Shown: positions 18,299 to 28,797, counted from the stretch's first letter. The stretch: 33,504 nt of DNA from Candidatus Altimarinota bacterium (GCA_012031035.1 JAAUUT010000061.1:1-33504); one strand, 5' to 3'. Numbers and translations are program-made. Notes: a model not told the origin generated them from the letters alone.

Positions 18299-18600
18299 AG
18301 AGAAAATTAGCGCGATCGCTTTCGGATAACTTTTTCAGTCTACAGAATTGTTGAGAGAATGTAGGGACGCGATCGCAACCGCACTACTATATCAAGTAGA
18401 GCAACTCTCCCATCGCTAAATCATGACCCAAAAGAACTATAAAAAAACGCAAAGATTTAATAAGCTCAGATCTGATAATTTCCTTAAGACCTGACCCCTC
18501 CCAACTTACCCGTTGGACAATAGAAAATCTAGAGAAACAAAGCTTTTTAGCCTCTAGATTTTGTAGCTTTCGTTACGTAAATTTATAGTAGCCCATTTGA
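18299..18600. other. 302-bp divergent intergenic region before gltB
   Basis: The region separates the divergent heparinase-like and gltB genes. I see two HIP1-type GCGATCGC/CGCGATCGC sites (18311-18380), an inverted repeat built on CTAGA (TCTAGAGAAAC at 18530 and GCCTCTAGATTTT at 18551, around AAGCTTTTTAG), and the NtcA-like motif listed separately. No RNA gene or ORF is recognisable here. Confidence 0.5.
18563..18576 (+). promoter_or_regulatory. NtcA-like motif GTA-N8-TAC upstream of gltB
   Basis: GTAGCTTTCGTTAC matches the cyanobacterial nitrogen regulator consensus GTAN8TAC exactly, and gltB is a nitrogen assimilation gene. It lies only 24 bp before the ATG, however. An activator promoter with the usual 22-bp spacing to the -10 box would then start inside the gene. 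If real, it is more likely repressive. Chance occurrence is possible. Confidence 0.35.
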
Positions 18601-21600
18601 ATGATGAATAGAAACACGCTGCCACCAAAACAGGGTTTATACGATCCGCAGTTCGAGCATGATGCCTGTGGGGTCGGATTCATCGTACATATGAAGGGGA
18701 AGCAATCGCACGAAATTGTAGAACAGGCGTTGACCATCCTCGTAAACCTCGAACACCGAGGAGCCTGCGGTGCTGAAACCAATACGGGAGATGGCGCAGG
18801 AATTTTAATACAAGTGCCGCACAAGTTTCTTAAAAAGGTAGCTGCCGCAGAAAATATCGCGCTTCCAGAAGCAGGGCAATATGGTGTCGGAATAATCTAT
18901 TCATCCCCCGATCTCGCGGCGCGAGAAAAAGGCAGAAAGCTATTCGAGCAAATTGTAGCAGAAGAAGGGCTAGAAGTCCTTGGTTGGCGCGACGTACCGA
19001 CAGATAACTCATCGCTCGGAAATACGGCAAAATCGAGCGAACCCTTTATGGAGCAAGTTTTTATCAAACGCTCTCCTGAATTAACCGACGATTTAGCGTT
19101 CGAGCGGAAACTCTACATCATCCGCAAGCGATCGCACGGAATTATTCGGTCTTCAGAAGTCGATCCCTATTGGTATCCGTCGAGTATATCGTGTCGCACG
19201 ATGGTTTATAAAGGAATGCTCATGCCAGCACAGGTAGGCGAGTATTATTCAGATTTGAGCGATCCCGATCTTGAAAGTGCCTTAGCGTTGGTGCATTCGC
19301 GCTTCAGTACCAATACTTTCCCAAGTTGGGAGCGATCGCACCCCTATCGCTACATCGCGCACAACGGCGAAATCAATACCCTGCGCGGCAATATTAACTG
19401 GATGCACGCGCGACAATCGTTATTTAAGTCGGAATTGTTCGGCGAGGATCTCAAAAAAGCACAGCCGATTATCAACATCGACGGTAGCGACTCGACGATT
19501 TTCGATAATGCTTTAGAGTTGATGGTATTGGCAGGGCGATCGCTTCCCCACGCGGTAATGATGATGATTCCCGAACCGTGGACGGCGCACGAGTCGATGA
19601 GCGACGAGAAAAAGCCTTTTACGAGTATCATTCGTGTTTGATGGAACCTTGGGACGGGCCAGCGTCGATCGCCTTTACCATGGTACGTCAATGGGTGCAG
19701 TATTGGATCGCAACGGGTTGCGTCCGTCTCGTTATTACGTGACTAAAGATGACCTTGTAATTATGGCATCCGAAGCAGGCGTATTACCCATCGAACCCGA
19801 TCGCGTGGCGTTTAAAGGTCGTCTGGAACCCGGTCGGATGTTCCTGGTAGATATGAATGAAGGTCGTATCATCGCCGACGAAGAATTAAAACACAAAATC
19901 GCGATCGAACATCCCTATCGCGAATGGCTAGATAAATATATTGTCGAATTGGCGCAATTGCAAGATGCACCGCAGGAAATGGAGGCGTATACTTCCCCCT
20001 TACTCCAGCGTCAGATGGCATTTGGCTATACTTTTGAAGAACTGCGCCTGCTGCTGACTCCAATGGCGCGCGATGGCGTAGAAGCTATTGGCGCGATGGG
20101 AACCGACACGCCACTATCGGTTCTTAGCGATCGCCCCAAACTCCTTTACGATTACTTCCAGCAATTGTTCGCGCAGGTCACGAACCCGCCTATCGATTCT
20201 ATTCGCGAAGAAATCGTTACTTCGGCGGAAACAACTATCGGTTCGGAACGCAACTTACTCGAACCAGTACCGGAAAGTTGCCATCTCATCAAACTAAAAA
20301 CGCCAATTCTCAGCAACGAAGAACTGGCAAAACTAAAATCTGTTTCAGAAGGCGGTTTTAAGTCCCTGGTTATTCCAAACCTATTCGACCCCAAAAAAGG
20401 CGCGAAGGGACTTGAGGAAGCTATAGAAGCGATTTGCTCTAAAGCAGACAAAGCAATTGAGGATGGGGTGAATCTCCTAATTCTTAGCGATCGCGGCATC
20501 AATCGAGATAACGCGCCAATTCCCGCCTTACTTGCCGTTGCTGGATTGCATCACCATTTAATCCGCGAGGGAACGCGCACGCGAGTTGGTATCGTTCTCG
20601 AATCGGGAGAACCGCGCGAAGTACACCATCATGCCGTACTCATCGGTTATGGATGCTGTGCCATCAATCCCTATCTGGTCTTCGAGACGATCGCGGATAT
20701 GATTGACGATGGTTTATTGCTTAACGTCGATTTTAAAACGGCTTGTAAGAACTACGTGAAATCGGCAACCAAAGGCGTTATTAAAGTTGCTTCCAAAATA
20801 GGAATCTCGACTATTCAAAGCTATCGCGGCGCACAAATTTTCGAGGCGATCGGACTCAATCGATCGGTTGTCGATAAATATTTTAGCTGGACGGCATCGC
20901 GCATCGAAGGCGTAGATATTGAAATCATTGCCCAAGAAGCCATTTTGCGTCATCGTCATGCCTTCCCAGACCGCGAAGTTAACGGTCACAATCTCGACGT
21001 TGGCGGCGAATATCAATGGCGCAAAGACGGCGAAGCACATTTATTGAGTCCGCAAACCATTCACACCCTGCAACAGGCAGTCCGCGAAGGCAGCTACGAG
21101 CATTACAAGAAATATGCGGCGCTAGTCAACGAACAAGGACAAAAATACTTCCGATTGCGCGATTTACTCGAAATCAAGACTCGCGAACCCATTCCCATCG
21201 AGGAAGTCGAACCTGTTGAGGTAATTGTTAAACGCTTCAAGACTGGGGCGATGAGTTACGGTTCTATTTCTAAAGAAGCACATGAAAGTCTTGCGATCGC
21301 AATGAATCGTCTCGGCGGTAAATCGAACACGGGCGAAGGCGGCGAAGATCCCGAACGCTATACCTGGACGAACGATCGCGGCGACTCGAAGAATAGCGCT
21401 ATCAAACAAGTTGCTTCCGGTCGTTTCGGCGTGACGAGTTTGTATCTGTCTCAGGCGAAAGAATTGCAAATTAAGATGGCGCAAGGGGCCAAACCGGGCG
21501 AAGGCGGTCAGTTACCCGGTAAAAAAGTGTATCCTTGGATTGCCAAAGTGCGTCACTCGACTCCCGGCGTTGGTTTAATTTCGCCGCCGCCGCACCACGA

Positions 21601-23188
21601 TATCTATTCAATTGAAGACCTTGCAGAGTTGATCCACGACTTAAAAAATGCCAATCGCGAAGCAAGGATTAGCGTCAAGCTGGTTTCTGAGGTTGGAGTT
21701 GGGACAATTGCTGCTGGCGTTGCCAAAGCACACGCTGATGTAGTGTTAATTTCCGGTCACGATGGCGGGACGGGCGCATCGCCGCAAACTTCCATCAAAC
21801 ACGCGGGATTGCCTTGGGAATTAGGACTTGCTGAGACGCATCAAACGCTGGTTTTAAATAACTTGCGATCGCGCATCGTCGTAGAAACTGACGGTCAAAT
21901 GAAGTCGGGGCGCGACGTGGTAATTGCTGCATTGCTTGGTGCGGAAGAGTTCGGATTCTCCACTGCGCCATTAGTCACGCTGGGTTGTATTATGATGCGC
22001 GTTTGCCATCTCAATACTTGTCCGGTAGGCGTTGCAACCCAAGATCCGCTTTTGCGCAAGAACTTTACAGGCGATCCCGAACATACCGTCAACTTCATGA
22101 AATTCGTCGCCCAGGAAGTTCGCGAGATTATGGCGCAACTCGGTTTCCGTAGCTTTAACGAAATGGTCGGACGTACCGATGTACTGGAATCGAAAAAAGC
22201 GATCGCGCATTGGAAAGCAAAAGGCATCGACCTCTCGAAAATCCTTTATCAACCCGAAGTCGGGGAAGAAGTCGGACGCTATTGCCAGATTCCCCAGGAT
22301 CACGGTTTAGAAAAATCCCTCGATATGACCGTGTTATTAGCTCTGTGTAAACCTGCAATTGAGAAAGGCGAACCCGTAAAAGCTACGCTACCCATTAAGA
22401 ATATCAATCGCGTCGTCGGTACGATCCTCGGTAACGAAATCAGCAAGCGTCACTGGGAAGGATTGCCAGAAAATACCATCCACTTGCATTTCCAAGGTAG
22501 CGCGGGTCAAAGTTTCGGCGCGTTCGTTCCCAAAGGCGTTACCCTCGAACTCGAAGGCGACGCAAACGACTATCTCGGCAAAGGTTTAAGCGGCGGTAAG
22601 ATTATTGTTTATCCGCCAGTTGGCTCTAGTTTTGTACCAGAAGAAAACATCATCATCGGCAATGTTGCCTTTTATGGTGCAACGAAGGGTGAAGCTTATA
22701 TTTGTGGTATTGCTGGCGAACGTTTCTGCGTGCGCAACTCTGGCGTAAATGTAGTCGTTGAAGGCGTTGGCGACCACGGTTGCGAGTATATGACAGGCGG
22801 TAACGTGGTTATTCTCGGCGCAACGGGACGTAACTTCGCAGCAGGAATGAGCGGCGGCGTTGCTTATATCCTCGACGAAACGGGCGATTTTGCCACGCGC
22901 TGTAATACGTCTATGGTCGGTTTGGAAACTCTAGAGAGCGAGGATGTCGAAACCATTTACCAAATGATTCAAAAACACGCCGATTATACCAAGAGTCAAA
23001 AAGCTTCAAAAGTCCTGGCAAACTGGGAAGCAATGCAATCCAAGTTCGTCAAAGTGATGCCAAAAGATTACAAGCGCGTACTTGCTTGTATCAAGCGCGC
23101 GCAAGAGTCCGGTTTAAGCGGCGACGAAGCGCTAAACGCAGCATTTGAAGAAAATGCCCGCGATCTTGCCCGTGTCGGTGGTAGTTAA
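18601..23188 (+). CDS. gltB: Glutamate synthase large subunit GltB (two 1-base deletions)
   Basis: The restored protein is about 1529 residues, normal for the GOGAT large subunit, which makes two glutamates from glutamine and 2-oxoglutarate. The N-terminal class II glutaminase domain has its nucleophile at Cys23 (HDACGVGF, mature N-terminus after propeptide removal). The central FMN synthase domain carries the 3Fe-4S cysteines in [12 protein letters not shown] (about 21985-22025). The C-terminal GXGXG helix domain has [20 protein letters not shown]. Two G deletions interrupt it. At 19614/19615 KKP should be [20 protein letters not shown], and at 19679/19680 FTM should be FTDGTSMG. The 67 bp between them read correctly in the third frame. 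The next gltD indicates the NAD(P)H-dependent type. Confidence 0.93.
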
Positions 23189-23205
23189 GCGCGATCGCGC
23201 TTAAC
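23184..23205. repeat. 22-bp perfect palindrome overlapping the gltB stop
   Basis: GTTAAGCGCGATCGCGCTTAAC is fully self-complementary, is centred on a HIP1-type GCGATCGC, and includes the gltB stop codon TAA (23186-23188). It abuts the terminator-like hairpin just downstream. Confidence 0.8.
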
Positions 23206-23236
23206 CTAACAAGGAACTTAACTTCCTTGTTAGGTT
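23203..23236 (+). terminator. Terminator-like hairpin after gltB
   Basis: A perfect 14-bp stem, AACCTAACAAGGAA (23203-23216) with TTCCTTGTTAGGTT (23223-23236), has a six-base loop CTTAAC. Only a weak GTTAAATTATT tract follows, so it may act as a processing or stabilising hairpin as well as a terminator. It suggests that gltB is not simply cotranscribed with gltD. Confidence 0.65.
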
Positions 23237-23276
23237 GTTAAATTATTTCATAGAACGCACAAGTCTATCTCATCAT

Positions 23277-23783
23277 ATGCAAATTGAGACGATAGAAACA
23301 AAAAGGCTTAAAGGAGAAAGGATAAACCAATCTCATTGGAATTTATGGCTTGAAATGGGTTCTAATTCAGAAGTGATGGCAACATTAGGAGGGATTTGGA
23401 GTCAAGAAAAAGCTAAGGAAAAAATGCGCTGGAATTCCGAACAGTGGCGATGCTACGGACACGGACAATGGATGTTTTTTGAAAAAGAAACTGGCTCGTT
23501 TGTAGGACGTGGCGGAATTAGAAAGATGAATGTCAATGGAAAAGAAGAAGTCGAACTCGGCTATGCACTAATGCCGAAATATTGGGGTCAAGAACTAGCA
23601 ATAGAAATCGGAGAAAAAACGCTATCTATTGCTTTTAATAAATTTCACTACCCTAGCGTAGTCTGTCTTACGTTAGTAGAGAATAAAAAATCCGAACGGG
23701 TCATGCAAAAGATTGGATTTACCTTTGAAGATAATATCATTCATGCCAATCTACCTCATGTTTTGTATCGATATAAAAATTAG
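23277..23783 (+). CDS. GNAT family N-acetyltransferase (RimJ/RimL-like)
   Basis: It is about 168 residues from the ATG at 23277 (MQIETIETKRLKGERI). A longer frame from 23235 begins inside the terminator hairpin and adds 14 atypical residues, so the internal start is preferred. The acetyl-CoA-binding region is visible as VELGYALMPKYWGQELAIEI, with the usual beta strand 4 then a glycine-containing loop. The C-terminal VENKKSERVMQKIGF is a family hallmark. The acceptor substrate is unknown. It is the first gene of the block separating gltB from gltD. Confidence 0.8.
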   Translation: MQIETIETKRLKGERINQSHWNLWLEMGSNSEVMATLGGIWSQEKAKEKMRWNSEQWRCYGHGQWMFFEKETGSFVGRGGIRKMNVNGKEEVELGYALMPKYWGQELAIEIGEKTLSIAFNKFHYPSVVCLTLVENKKSERVMQKIGFTFEDNIIHANLPHVLYRYKN

Positions 23784-23891
23784 ATGAATTAATTTTAATT
23801 AAAAAATTTATTATTGTTTACATTAATAAATAAGGATTAAATTTAGTTTTTATTTACAATAAAATTATTCATTTTCACCAAACAACGGGTT

Positions 23892-24137
23892 ATGTTGCGC
23901 GAAGATCTTAAAAAAGAACTAGATAAGCTAAATGACGAGCAACTTCAAAAAATTGCTGATTTCATAACTTCTCTTGAATTGCAATCCGAACAGATTACAC
24001 AGTCTACTCCATTTTGGCAGAGGACAACATCAACAGAAAGATCTAGAGAATTTCGTGAATGGGTTTCGCAGCTTCCTAAAGACAGTCCTAGCCTTTCTGA
24101 TGAAGCCTTTAGCCGCGATACTATTTACGCAGAATGA
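23892..24137 (+). CDS. Small antitoxin-like protein, partner of the PIN protein
   Basis: This 81-residue protein has a predicted helical N-terminal half (LREDLKKELDKLNDEQLQKI) and a polar C-terminal tail. Its stop overlaps the start of the PIN gene by four bases (ATGA at 24134-24137), the usual arrangement of VapB-type antitoxin and toxin. I do not recognise a specific antitoxin fold, and the assignment comes from gene order. The gap before it (23784-23891) is very AT-rich and probably carries the promoter. Confidence 0.6.
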   Translation: MLREDLKKELDKLNDEQLQKIADFITSLELQSEQITQSTPFWQRTTSTERSREFREWVSQLPKDSPSLSDEAFSRDTIYAE

Positions 24138-24592
24138 CAAGATATCTGCTTGACACAAAGGTTATTATGCGGTTCTGCAATCCTTCTGATATACAGCATC
24201 AACTTGCAACGAATGCAATTTCTATTTTACTTGCACAAGCAGATGAATGTTTCCTTACGGCTCAAGTAATCGTTGAGTTTTGGGTTGTTTCTACAAGACC
24301 AACTGAAGTTAATGGCTTGGGTTGGACTGTAGAACGAACTAGAAGCATAATAGACCAATTGCTCGATCGCTTTCCATTACTAGAGGAATCCTCGCAAATT
24401 TTTCCAAATTGGCTAAATCTAGTGACAAATAACAAAGTAATAGGGAAGCGCACTCATGATACTCGTATTATTGCAGCAGCGATCGCAAATAGAATTACCC
24501 ATCTTTTAACCTTTAATCCAAGCGATTTTACAGGTCTTTCAAACGTCGTAGTTACTCATCCACAAGAATTGGTAACAGTTGAAGGAAATTAG
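24134..24592 (+). CDS. PIN domain (VapC-like) ribonuclease toxin
   Basis: This 152-residue protein has the acidic residues of a PIN nuclease: Asp7 in LLDTKV, Glu48 in VIVEFW, Asp109 in THDTRIIAAA and Asp131 in FNPSDF. PIN toxins cleave RNA with Mg2+ or Mn2+. The usual Asp-Thr-Asn near the N-terminus is Asp-Thr-Lys here, which may affect activity. Translational coupling to the upstream antitoxin-like gene supports a toxin-antitoxin module. Confidence 0.78.
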   Translation: MTRYLLDTKVIMRFCNPSDIQHQLATNAISILLAQADECFLTAQVIVEFWVVSTRPTEVNGLGWTVERTRSIIDQLLDRFPLLEESSQIFPNWLNLVTNNKVIGKRTHDTRIIAAAIANRITHLLTFNPSDFTGLSNVVVTHPQELVTVEGN

Positions 24593-24679
24593 TTATGGCA
24601 TTAGCGATCGCAAAGAGTAATGAAATATGAGATTAAATTAGGGTTACGATACCGCTACTAAGTTAATTAACAGAGGAAA

Positions 24680-24871
24680 ATGAGAAATGATAAATCGAAA
24701 AAACGTCAACTTTTAGAGGTTTTAGAAAATTTAGTTGTTGAAGCAGAAGAAAATTTAATCGAAAAAGATCCACAGGTTATTGCCGAGATTGAAGAAGCAA
24801 GAAAAGCTTATCAAAAAGGAGACTATCAAACGATTCAAGAATATATAGCAAATCAGTCTATAAAAAACTGA
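24680..24871 (+). CDS. Small acidic helical protein, possible toxin-antitoxin component
   Basis: This is a 63-residue protein, mostly predicted helix (LLEVLENLVVEAEENLIEKD), ending QTIQEYIANQSIKN. The ATG at 24680 is preceded by AGAGGAAAATG, a good RBS. It ends 16 bp before the YgiT-like gene, so the two are likely a pair. I cannot assign the family. Confidence 0.55.
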   Translation: MRNDKSKKRQLLEVLENLVVEAEENLIEKDPQVIAEIEEARKAYQKGDYQTIQEYIANQSIKN

Positions 24872-24887
24872 GTAAGGAAGACTTGAT

Positions 24888-25119
24888 ATGACTACTAATA
24901 CTAGACAGGAGACATTTGTCGAACAGAAAGTTACTTACACTTTAGAAATAGATGGGAAGTTTTTTTATTATTGAGAACGTACCAGCACGAATTTGTGTAG
25001 AAACTAACAAACAATTCTTTTCTCCTGAAACTGTAAAACATATTCAGCAAATGATTTGGGGAAAAGAAAAGCCTAAAAGAGTTCTCGAAACACCCGTTTA
25101 CGAATTCGTGGCAAGTTAA
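24888..25119 (+). CDS. YgiT/MqsA-N-like small protein, frameshifted at a T7 run
   Basis: The frame from ATG 24888 (RBS AAGGAAG) stops after 28 codons, at the T7 run 24960-24966. Removing one T lets it read on as [16 protein letters not shown], then [15 protein letters not shown] to VYEFVAS and a TAA at 25117-25119, 76 residues in all. The motif [22 protein letters not shown] matches the second half of YgiT-type antitoxin domains, in which a CxxC usually pairs with another. Only one Cys remains here, so the zinc site is degenerate. The ORF is too short to be called automatically. Confidence 0.6.
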
Positions 25120-25169
25120 CACTTTATAAGGAAAAACTATTTAACTTTCATCATATTAAGGAGAACGCA

Positions 25170-26654
25170 ATGGGAAAACCAACCGGATTTATTGAATTTC
25201 TTCGCGAAGTTGCATCGGAAATCTCGCCGCGCGATCGCATTGGCAATTGGGACGAATTTCACTTACCCATGCCAGAAGAGAAACTGCGCCAACAAGGGGC
25301 GCGTTGTATGGATTGCGGCACGCCGTTTTGTCATACAGGAACCGTCATTAGCGGCATGGCAAGCGGCTGTCCGATTAATAACCTCATTCCAGAATGGAAC
25401 GACCTAGTATATCGCGGACTTTGGCGCGAAGCATTAGACCGCCTGCACAAAACCAACAATTTCCCCGAATTTACGGGTAGAGTCTGTCCCGCACCCTGCG
25501 AAGGGTCTTGCGTACTCGGCATCAACAATCCCCCCGTTACCATTAAAAACATTGAATATTCAATTGCCGAAAAAGGCTGGGAAGAAGGCTGGATAACTGC
25601 CGAACCGCCCGAAAAACGCACGGGGAAACAAGTCGCGATCGTGGGTTCAGGGCCTGCTGGTCTGTGTGCGGCGGCACAACTCAATAAAGCAGGTCATTGG
25701 GTAACGGTTTTTGAACGCGAAGACCGTCCGGGCGGACTGCTTACCTATGGTATCCCTAACATGAAATTAGATAAAAAGCAAGTTGTTTTGCGTCGGATCG
25801 AAATCTTGGAAAAAGAAGGCGTAAAATTTCTTTGCAATACCGAAATTGGTAAAGACATACCCGTCGAAATCCTATTACAAGAATTCGATGCTGTTATCCT
25901 TTGCACTGGCGCAACCAAACCGCGCGACCTTCCCATCGAAGGACGGGAGTTGCAAGGTATTCATTTTGCGATGGAATTTCTTACTGCAAATACCAAAGCC
26001 GTTCTGGACAATAATACAAATGGCAATTTCATTTCTGCCGCAGGCCAAGATGTCGTTATTATCGGCGGCGGCGATACAGGTACAGATTGCGTGGGGACTT
26101 CGATTCGTCATGGCTGTAAAAGCCTCGTCCAACTAGAAATTTTACCCAAACCACCCGAAAGCCGCGCTCCCGAAAATCCTTGGCCTGAATGGCCCAAAAT
26201 CTATCGTATGGACTACGGACAAGAAGAAGCGGCTGCCATGTTCGGCGACGACCCGCGTTTTTACATCACCACGGCGACAAAATTTGAGGGCGATGAGAAC
26301 GGACACGTCAAAGCCGTCCATACCGTACAAGTGGCATGGGAGAGAAACGAAAAAGGACAGTTTATACCCAAGCACGTTCCGGGCACTGAAAAAGTCATTC
26401 CTACCCAACTTGTCTTGTTGGCGATGGGATTCCTCGGCCCAGAACAACCCTTGCTCGATGCTCTCGGTTTAGAACGCGATGCGCGTAGTAACGTAAAAGC
26501 TGACTACGGTAAATATACTACTAGCATCCCTGGCGTTTTTGCGGCTGGAGATTGTCGCAGGGGTCAAAGTCTCGTCGTTTGGGCTTTTAATGAAGGTCGC
26601 GGGGCTGCTCGCGAATGCGATCTTTATTTAATGGGGACTACTGACTTACCTTAA
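25170..26654 (+). CDS. gltD: Glutamate synthase small subunit GltD
   Basis: The 494-residue flavoprotein transfers electrons from NAD(P)H to GltB. The N-terminal 4Fe-4S ligands are at Cys46, Cys49, Cys54 and Cys67, with a second set at Cys106, Cys110 and Cys114 (CPAPCEGSC). FAD-binding GxGxxG is [11 protein letters not shown] (155-165), and the NAD(P) fold has [13 protein letters not shown] (about 290-302). The C-terminal [20 protein letters not shown] completes the FAD site. The RBS AAGGAGAA precedes the ATG. It is intact, on the same strand as gltB, and separated from it by about 2 kb of unrelated small genes. Confidence 0.95.
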   Translation: MGKPTGFIEFLREVASEISPRDRIGNWDEFHLPMPEEKLRQQGARCMDCGTPFCHTGTVISGMASGCPINNLIPEWNDLVYRGLWREALDRLHKTNNFPEFTGRVCPAPCEGSCVLGINNPPVTIKNIEYSIAEKGWEEGWITAEPPEKRTGKQVAIVGSGPAGLCAAAQLNKAGHWVTVFEREDRPGGLLTYGIPNMKLDKKQVVLRRIEILEKEGVKFLCNTEIGKDIPVEILLQEFDAVILCTGATKPRDLPIEGRELQGIHFAMEFLTANTKAVLDNNTNGNFISAAGQDVVIIGGGDTGTDCVGTSIRHGCKSLVQLEILPKPPESRAPENPWPEWPKIYRMDYGQEEAAAMFGDDPRFYITTATKFEGDENGHVKAVHTVQVAWERNEKGQFIPKHVPGTEKVIPTQLVLLAMGFLGPEQPLLDALGLERDARSNVKADYGKYTTSIPGVFAAGDCRRGQSLVVWAFNEGRGAARECDLYLMGTTDLP

Positions 26655-26681
26655 GTTGAGGCTTTAAGTTTTAGTCTCAAA

Positions 26682-26712
26682 ATAAACGGGTGGGCATTGC
26701 CCACCCATTTAT
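26682..26712. terminator. Bidirectional terminator between gltD and dxs
   Basis: GGGTGGGC (26688-26695) pairs with GCCCACCC (26699-26706) around a three-base loop. ATAAA and TTTAT extend the stem after one mismatch. The A/T flanks give a U tract in either direction, suiting the convergent gltD and dxs genes. Confidence 0.85.
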
Positions 26713-26717
26713 CTAAC

Positions 26718-28631
26718 TTACTGCCTTACTGCCGAAGGTTCTTTACTACTAAAAAAGGCTTTTAGCACTTGCTCGGAAATTTGAGAACCAGTTAATCCCA
26801 AATCCACGAACGATTCCTCCGGTTTGGCATGGTCTACTAACTTATCGGGGATGCCGAAACGCTTCACGGGAACCAAAATATTATTATCCTGCAAAGCTTC
26901 TGCCACCGCCGAACCAAAGCCACCCATCAGACAGCCTTCTTCTAAGGTAACTACTTTACCGATACGCTGCGCTAGAGGCAGAATAAGTTCTGTATCCAAA
27001 GGCTTGACAAAACGAGCATTAATAACTGTTGCTTCGATTCCGTGTTCGCTGAGAATTTCAGCGACTTGCATCGCAGTATTAACCATCGTGCCATATCCCA
27101 AAAGCAAGACATCATCGCCATTGCGGAGAATTTCGCCTTTTCCGACGGGTAGGGGTTCCCAACCCTCTTCCATCAAAGGAACGCCAATTCCGTTACCTCT
27201 TGGATAGCGCATCGCAATGGGGCCGTTAGTGTAATTAATACCCGTCACGACCATCCTTTGCAATTCGGCTTCGTCTTTGGGAGCCATAACAACCATATTA
27301 GGAATGCAACGCAAATAAGCAATATCGTACATTCCTTGGTGCGTTGGCCCGTCAGCACCCACAATTCCTGCCCTATCCATACAGAAGAACACGGGTAAAT
27401 TTTGGATGCAAACATCGTGAATGATTTGGTCGTAGGCGCGTTGTAAGAAGGTTGAGTAAATTCCTACTACCGGACGCATCCCTTCGCAGGCTAAACCTGC
27501 GGCTAAAGTAACCGCGTGTTGTTCGGCAATCCCGACATCAATATATTGTTTGGGAAGTTTTGCTTGGAGTTTGTCCAATCCGGTTCCCGTTCCCATCGCT
27601 GCTGTAATGCCAATAATTTTGGGATTATTTGCGGCTAGTGTGGTTAACGTATGACCAAAAACTTTGTAATAGGTTGGTGGTTTGGGCTTACTCGAAGGGA
27701 TAGGTTTGCCTGTCGCTAGGTTAAAAGGATTTTGGGCGTGGTAGCCTACTTGGTCTTTTTCAGCGACTTCGTAGCCTTTGCCTTTAACCGTAGCAACGTG
27801 TACGAAGACGGGGCCGGGAACTTTATGCGCCTGTTTGAAGGTAGAGATAAGTTCTGAGAGGTTATGACCGTCAATCGGACCGAAATAGGTGAATCCTAAC
27901 TCTTCAATCACGGCCCCTACTTTGGGAACGGCAAGCCGTTTCATTCCTTCTTTAACACGTTCCATTTCGGGAGTCAGCGATTCGCCGAAGAAAGGTAAAT
28001 GTTTAAATTGTTCTTCTAAATTATCCGAAATAAATTGAATGGGTTCGCTCAGGCGAACTTTATTAAGATAGCGAGAAATTGCTCCAACATTCGGAGAAAT
28101 TGACATTTCATTGTCGTTCAACACGACCATTAGGTTAGTGTTGGGTAAATGTCCGGCATGGTTGATAGCTTCTAATGCCATACCGCCAGTTAGTGCCCCA
28201 TCGCCAATAACCGCAACGACTTTGAAGTCTTCTCCTTTGGCATCTCGCGCCAACGCCATCCCTAAAGCCGCAGAAATGCTAGTGGAGGCGTGTCCGGCAC
28301 CAAAATGATCGAATTTGCTTTCGCAACGTTTGAGATAGCCTGCAATACCGTCTTTTTGGCGCAGGGTATGAAAGCGATGATAGCGCCCGGTTAGCATTTT
28401 GTGGGGGTAAGCTTGGTGTCCCACGTCCCAGGTAACTTTATCTCGGTCGAGGTCGAGCGTTTGATACAATGCGATCGTCAGTTCGACAACTCCCAATCCT
28501 GGACCGAGGTGTCCGCCACTCGCTGCGATGGTTTGTAGATGCTTTTCTCGAATTTGACGGGCAACATCCTCTAGTTGACGAAGTGACAAGCCGTGCAACT
28601 GATTTGGATGGGTAATTTCACTTATATGCAT
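26718..28631 (-). CDS. dxs: 1-deoxy-D-xylulose-5-phosphate synthase
   Basis: It is about 637 residues from the ATG at 28631 ([16 protein letters not shown], the usual cyanobacterial start). A frame to 28649 adds six residues. It catalyses thiamine-diphosphate-dependent condensation of pyruvate with glyceraldehyde-3-phosphate, the first step of the MEP isoprenoid pathway. The ThDP motif is [20 protein letters not shown] followed by [22 protein letters not shown] and [16 protein letters not shown] are N-terminal signatures, and [17 protein letters not shown] and [17 protein letters not shown] are conserved in the pyrimidine-binding domain. The gene is intact. Confidence 0.95.
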   Translation of the reverse strand: MHISEITHPNQLHGLSLRQLEDVARQIREKHLQTIAASGGHLGPGLGVVELTIALYQTLDLDRDKVTWDVGHQAYPHKMLTGRYHRFHTLRQKDGIAGYLKRCESKFDHFGAGHASTSISAALGMALARDAKGEDFKVVAVIGDGALTGGMALEAINHAGHLPNTNLMVVLNDNEMSISPNVGAISRYLNKVRLSEPIQFISDNLEEQFKHLPFFGESLTPEMERVKEGMKRLAVPKVGAVIEELGFTYFGPIDGHNLSELISTFKQAHKVPGPVFVHVATVKGKGYEVAEKDQVGYHAQNPFNLATGKPIPSSKPKPPTYYKVFGHTLTTLAANNPKIIGITAAMGTGTGLDKLQAKLPKQYIDVGIAEQHAVTLAAGLACEGMRPVVGIYSTFLQRAYDQIIHDVCIQNLPVFFCMDRAGIVGADGPTHQGMYDIAYLRCIPNMVVMAPKDEAELQRMVVTGINYTNGPIAMRYPRGNGIGVPLMEEGWEPLPVGKGEILRNGDDVLLLGYGTMVNTAMQVAEILSEHGIEATVINARFVKPLDTELILPLAQRIGKVVTLEEGCLMGGFGSAVAEALQDNNILVPVKRFGIPDKLVDHAKPEESFVDLGLTGSQISEQVLKAFFSSKEPSAVRQ

Positions 28632-28679
28632 ATCGGCGTGTTCTCTCAAAATTTTCGACTCAGCAAATTCAGTAATCAG

Positions 28680-28797
28680 TTTTTGAAGGCAGAAGGCAGA
28701 GGGCAGAGGGCAGAAGGAAAGATGTTTAACATTTCTCCCCTACTTTCTTATTTCCCAGTCACCAGTCCCTAATCACCATTCACCATTCACCGAATAG
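28680..28797. repeat. Dispersed low-complexity repeats upstream of dxs
   Basis: GAAGGCAGAGGGCAGAGGGC and related units (28683-28711) are followed by CCCAGTCACCAGTCCCTAAT and CACCATTCACCATTCACC, the reverse complement of the GGTGATTAGGG family seen at 2371 and 5785. The area holds no ORF. It fills the space between dxs and the convergent end of the binding-protein gene. Confidence 0.6.

Noticed and set aside
18299..18600. tRNA or small RNA gene before gltB
   Set aside because: No cloverleaf or conserved RNA features could be found by eye.
19634..19680. ATG at 19634 as start of a separate GltB-like protein
   Set aside because: The first 15 residues are unlike any GOGAT, and the correct protein continues from the previous frame after two missing bases.
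19869..22777. Many opposite-strand and overlapping ORFs in gltB
   Set aside because: They are shadows of the well-conserved GltB frame, with no RBS or recognisable domains.
23235..23276. Longer start for the GNAT gene
   Set aside because: It begins within the terminator hairpin and adds residues not typical of the family.
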